NCBI GenBank assembly: GCA_002709225.1
Contig: PAQH01000073.1
Span: 1-36,313 of the forward strand
DNA: 36,313 nucleotides
DNA from: Planctomycetaceae bacterium
Lineage (GTDB): Bacteria; Planctomycetota; Planctomycetia; Pirellulales; Pirellulaceae
Direction: 5' to 3'
Both the position numbers and the translations under genes were made by a program. The notes beneath the pieces are model-generated. The model had not been told where the DNA came from. It worked only from the letters and a program-made list of their open reading frames with translations, and did no database searches. Positions 33,442-36,313 of the stretch are shown one piece after another. Position 1 is the stretch's first letter, and every line of letters starts with the position of its first letter.

Positions 33442-35316
33442 ATGACTGATGACCGAGAAGAACTACTTCCCGATGACGAGTACGATCTCGAGGCAGAAGA
33501 GCGGGATGACGCCATTATTGGCCAGGCATTTCGCTGGTCGTTGCTGGCGATCGCGATCCTCTTGGTTGCAGGTGGTGGCACCGTTTGGTGGCTAAGTCGA
33601 CCTGAAGAACAGCCCGCAGCGAAGGAACGTGTGACTGCTCGCGTCGGTTTGCGGGCTCGCACCAGAGTGGAAATACCCACTGTGATATTTGCCGATGTCA
33701 CGACGCAAGCTGGGGTCAATTTCACACATCAGAACGGTGCCGCTGGCCAGAAGTTGCTGCCGGAAACGATGGGCGGCGGATGTGCGTTCATCGACTACGA
33801 TGGCGATGGAGATCAGGACTTGTTGCTGGTCAATTCGCAGCGGTGGCCCTGGGATCAGGATCCGCAGCAGGCTCCCGCGACGATGCGGTTTTACCGCAAC
33901 GATGGCAGTGGGGAATTCGCTGATGTCACGTCTGAAGTCGGTTTGGCGCACTCATTTTACGGAATGGGGTCCGCGGTCGGCGACTACGATAACGATGGCG
34001 ACCCCGATCTTTTCTTGACCGCAGTGGGGGCCAATCGCCTGTATCGCAATGACGGTGGGAAATTTACCGAGGTGACCGCAGCAGCGGGCGTGGCTGGCGA
34101 TGACAAGGAGTGGAGTACCAGCTGTACTTTTTTTGATTACAACAATGATGGTCTGCTGGACCTCTTCGTCTGCAACTACCTCTTGTGGTCTCGCGAAATC
34201 GATTTGGCACAAGACTTCAAGCTGACAGGCACGGACCGGCGGGCATACGGTAAACCGCAGTCGTTTGGAAGTCGCTTTCCGTTCCTGTACCGCAATGACG
34301 GGGGGGGTAAGTTCAGCGATGTTTCCCAGGAGATGGGAGTGCATACGGTGAACTCGGACCAGGGAGTTCCGCTGGCGAAGTCACTCGGGGTCGTGGCCGC
34401 CGATTTGGACCAGGATGGCTGGATTGATCTGCTGGTCTCTAATGACACAGTGGAAAATCAGTTGTTCCATAACCAGGGTGGCCAGAAGTTTACAGACATC
34501 GGAGGTAATTCGGGTGTCTCGGTAGATAGTCGAGGTCAATCGACTGGTGCCATGGGCATCGACGTGGCGCCGTTCCGCAACAACCACATGCTGGGGGTGG
34601 CTGTGGGTAACTTCGCGGACGAAATGACTTCGCTCTACATCGCCCAAAAGAAAGATGCTCCGCTCCAGTTTTTTGACGCGGCGGTGCCTACCGGCTTGGG
34701 GCCACAGACTCAGATCGAATTGACGTTTGGGCTGTTTTTCTTTGATTACGACTTGGATGGGAGGCTGGATTTACTGGCTGCCAATGGTCACCTGGAAGAT
34801 GAGATCAATAAAGTCATTGAGAGCCAGACCTATGCCCAGCCCGTACAGTTGTTTTACAACGCGGGCACTGACGGCGCGACGGAGTTTGTTCCTGTGCGCG
34901 CGGCGAAGGCAGGTGCCGACCTGGTCCGTCCGATGGTGGGACGTGGTGCGGCGTACGCGGATATCGACAATGATGGAGATCTGGACGTGCTCGTGACTGC
35001 CACAGGCGCTGCACCGCGCCTGTTGCGTAACGACCAGGACCTGGGACATCATTGGATTCGCTTTCAGCTTTCAGGAAGCCGTAGTAATCGGAGCGGGATA
35101 GGTGCGCGTATTGAGGTGCACACGGCGGGACGTGTGTTACCGCGCCTGGTTACGGCCACACGCAGTTACTTGTCGCAATCCGAGCTGCCTGTCACCTTTG
35201 GCTTGGGGAGTGCGTCCGAGGTGGAAAAAGTGATAATTCACTGGCCTTCCGGCCAGGTCCAGGAGTTGTTGACGCCGGCAGTGGATCAGCTCCATCGGGT
35301 GAACGAACCCGAGTGA
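33442..35316 (+). CDS. Membrane-anchored FG-GAP/VCBS-repeat protein with ASPIC/UnbV domain (CRTAC1-like)
   Basis: A 624-residue protein with an acidic cytoplasmic N-terminus, one membrane helix at about 31-51 and a large extracytoplasmic beta-propeller. Calcium-binding repeats are visible as DYDGDGDQDLLLVN, DYDNDGDPDLFLTA, DYNNDGLLDLFVCN, DLDQDGWIDLLVSN, DYDLDGRLDLLAAN and DIDNDGDLDVLVTA. The C-terminus has the ASPIC/UnbV domain, with SNRSGIGARIEV and IIHWPSGQVQEL. Such proteins mediate adhesion or protein contacts and occur beside cytochrome/TPR genes in planctomycetes. The frame is open from 33364, directly after the previous stop, but ATG 33442 has AGGGAG at 33425-33430 and gives a sensible N-terminus. 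Function unknown; partnership with the cytochrome is inferred from adjacency. Confidence 0.9.
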   Translation: MTDDREELLPDDEYDLEAEERDDAIIGQAFRWSLLAIAILLVAGGGTVWWLSRPEEQPAAKERVTARVGLRARTRVEIPTVIFADVTTQAGVNFTHQNGAAGQKLLPETMGGGCAFIDYDGDGDQDLLLVNSQRWPWDQDPQQAPATMRFYRNDGSGEFADVTSEVGLAHSFYGMGSAVGDYDNDGDPDLFLTAVGANRLYRNDGGKFTEVTAAAGVAGDDKEWSTSCTFFDYNNDGLLDLFVCNYLLWSREIDLAQDFKLTGTDRRAYGKPQSFGSRFPFLYRNDGGGKFSDVSQEMGVHTVNSDQGVPLAKSLGVVAADLDQDGWIDLLVSNDTVENQLFHNQGGQKFTDIGGNSGVSVDSRGQSTGAMGIDVAPFRNNHMLGVAVGNFADEMTSLYIAQKKDAPLQFFDAAVPTGLGPQTQIELTFGLFFFDYDLDGRLDLLAANGHLEDEINKVIESQTYAQPVQLFYNAGTDGATEFVPVRAAKAGADLVRPMVGRGAAYADIDNDGDLDVLVTATGAAPRLLRNDQDLGHHWIRFQLSGSRSNRSGIGARIEVHTAGRVLPRLVTATRSYLSQSELPVTFGLGSASEVEKVIIHWPSGQVQELLTPAVDQLHRVNEPE

Positions 35317-35370
35317 TGGTGTGATCGAATGTGCTCGGTCACCTCTGCCCTGAAACTCAATGTTGTTTGC

Positions 35371-35376
35371 GAGGAG
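35371..35376 (+). promoter_or_regulatory. Ribosome-binding site deciding the GTG start of tsaB
   Basis: GAGGAG lies nine bases before the GTG at 35386 and fixes the start there, in place of the ATG at 35329 that would add 19 non-conserved residues. Confidence 0.65.
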
Positions 35377-35385
35377 CGGAAAATA

Positions 35386-36069
35386 GTGAGGATCTTGGCG
35401 TTGGAGACTTCCTGCAAGCCAGGGGGCATTGCGCTATTGGAGGATGCCACCCTCGTCTGTGAGGTGGAGCTTCCCGAGGAGACGGGGCCCGGTCGTTCGT
35501 TGGCACCGCTGATTGACGCGCGGCTTCGAGCGGCCGACTGGGCCGCCGCGGATCTGGATCTTGTTACCTGTACCATTGGTCCCGGTTCGTTCACCGGATT
35601 GCGGATTGGTGTGACGACCGCTAAGACGCTAGCGTACGCTGCGGGTTCCCAGATCTTGGGGATTCCGACCTTGGATGTGGTTGCGGAACAGGCGCCGGAC
35701 GCGATAACGACACTGACGACCGTGATCGATGCCCAGCGGGGTGAGCTATTTTCGGCTCGGTACGACCGCGGTACCGACCAGCGGTGGCAGGCCGCGGGCG
35801 AGCCTCAAATCGTCGACCAGGCGGTGTGGCTGTCACAGTTAAGCGTACCCTCCTGGGTGAGTGGTAGTGGTTTGCGGCGGCCGCTGGCGGGGGAGTTGCC
35901 GGCAGGCCTCCAGGTGGTAGCGGCCACCCAGTGGGAGCCGCGTGCTGCGACCGTCGCGAAAATCGCCCTGAGGCGTTACCAGGCGGGCCAACGGGACGAC
36001 TTCTGGCAGCTGACTCCCCGCTACTACCGTAAGAGCGCTGCCGAAGAAAAGTGGGAGAGCCAGCAGTAA
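35386..36069 (+). CDS. tsaB: tRNA threonylcarbamoyladenosine biosynthesis protein TsaB
   Basis: A 227-residue ASKHA-fold protein. TsaB pairs with TsaD and TsaE to transfer threonylcarbamoyl to A37 of ANN-decoding tRNAs in the cytoplasm; it is non-catalytic itself. The N-terminus ILALETSCKPGGIALLE and the signature IGPGSFTGLRIGVTTAKTLA (about residues 66-85) are diagnostic. The length fits the family. It follows the FG-GAP gene on the same strand by 69 bases, but the functions are unrelated. No tsaD, tsaE or rimI gene is seen in this window. Confidence 0.93.
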   Translation: MRILALETSCKPGGIALLEDATLVCEVELPEETGPGRSLAPLIDARLRAADWAAADLDLVTCTIGPGSFTGLRIGVTTAKTLAYAAGSQILGIPTLDVVAEQAPDAITTLTTVIDAQRGELFSARYDRGTDQRWQAAGEPQIVDQAVWLSQLSVPSWVSGSGLRRPLAGELPAGLQVVAATQWEPRAATVAKIALRRYQAGQRDDFWQLTPRYYRKSAAEEKWESQQ

Positions 36070-36094
36070 ACGCGTGGGGGACCGTGTGAGCTGG

Positions 36095-36111
36095 CCAGGG
36101 AAAACGCCTGG
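36095..36111 (+). terminator. Weak hairpin after tsaB
   Basis: CCAGG (36095-36099) pairs with CCTGG (36107-36111) around a seven-base loop, 26 bases after the tsaB stop. Only five pairs and no T-run, so confidence is low. Confidence 0.2.
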
Positions 36112-36229
36112 GGATCGGGTAGGTTGGACAGACCTCTTCTCAAAACGGACAAAATCTGGCATATTCTGTGACTGCTCGAGGGGGCCTGCCGTGGTGGCGT
36201 GGCTTTTTGCGGGCTGCGACAAGCGAAAA

Positions 36230-36303
<74 letters not shown>

Positions 36304-36313
36304 CTTGGTAAAA

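Overview
The window is a GC-rich bacterial chromosome segment, most likely from a member of the Planctomycetota (Pirellulales-like). The clues are gene families typical of that phylum: a SecD-SecF fusion with a Pro/Ala/Glu-rich linker, a secreted type I sulfatase, a giant secreted protein combining a PVC-type dehydrogenase propeller, HEAT repeats and a cytochrome c, a membrane multiheme cytochrome/TPR protein beside a CRTAC1-like FG-GAP protein, and a small secreted Cys/Pro-rich protein. There is no sign of phage, insertion sequences, CRISPR or plasmid functions. It reads as ordinary chromosome with short operons.

Layout. 1-6909: secDF (5' end cut off), glyS on the minus strand, a nucleotidyltransferase/HD protein, and a secreted six-bladed NHL-type propeller. 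6956-10081: trxB (minus) divergent from a cstA-like peptide/pyruvate transporter gene. 10113-15774 (all minus): the most distinctive part. A DltA-like amino-acid adenylating enzyme, a DltC-like carrier protein, a FabH-like ketosynthase III, a second carrier protein and a GNAT acyltransferase follow in transcription order, three junctions overlapping as ATGA, GTGA and ATGA, then an Nramp-like transporter. 16066-18949: secreted sulfatase (minus) divergent from an aldo/keto reductase. 19063-22593: the giant dehydrogenase/cytochrome fusion. 22619-25833: a membrane metallophosphoesterase (minus), a VOC-fold protein and rsgA. 25868-29603: a HEAT-repeat protein (minus) divergent from an orphan solute-binding lipoprotein, then a HAD-fold protein lacking several catalytic residues. 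29841-35316: small secreted protein, multiheme cytochrome/TPR protein and FG-GAP/UnbV protein. 35386-36303: tsaB and tRNA-Asp.

How the genes fit together. Housekeeping functions (Sec export, GlyRS, RsgA, TsaB, tRNA-Asp, TrxB) are interleaved with envelope and catabolic functions. The acyl cluster has the parts to activate an amino acid, load it on a carrier protein, perhaps condense or extend it, and pass an acyl group to an acceptor through the GNAT enzyme; its product cannot be read from sequence. The cytochrome/FG-GAP pair looks like a membrane-anchored periplasmic electron-transfer module of unknown substrate. Start codons were revised where a Shine-Dalgarno sequence, signal peptide or family N-terminus favoured a downstream site. 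All functional calls come from motif reading only; no database search was run.
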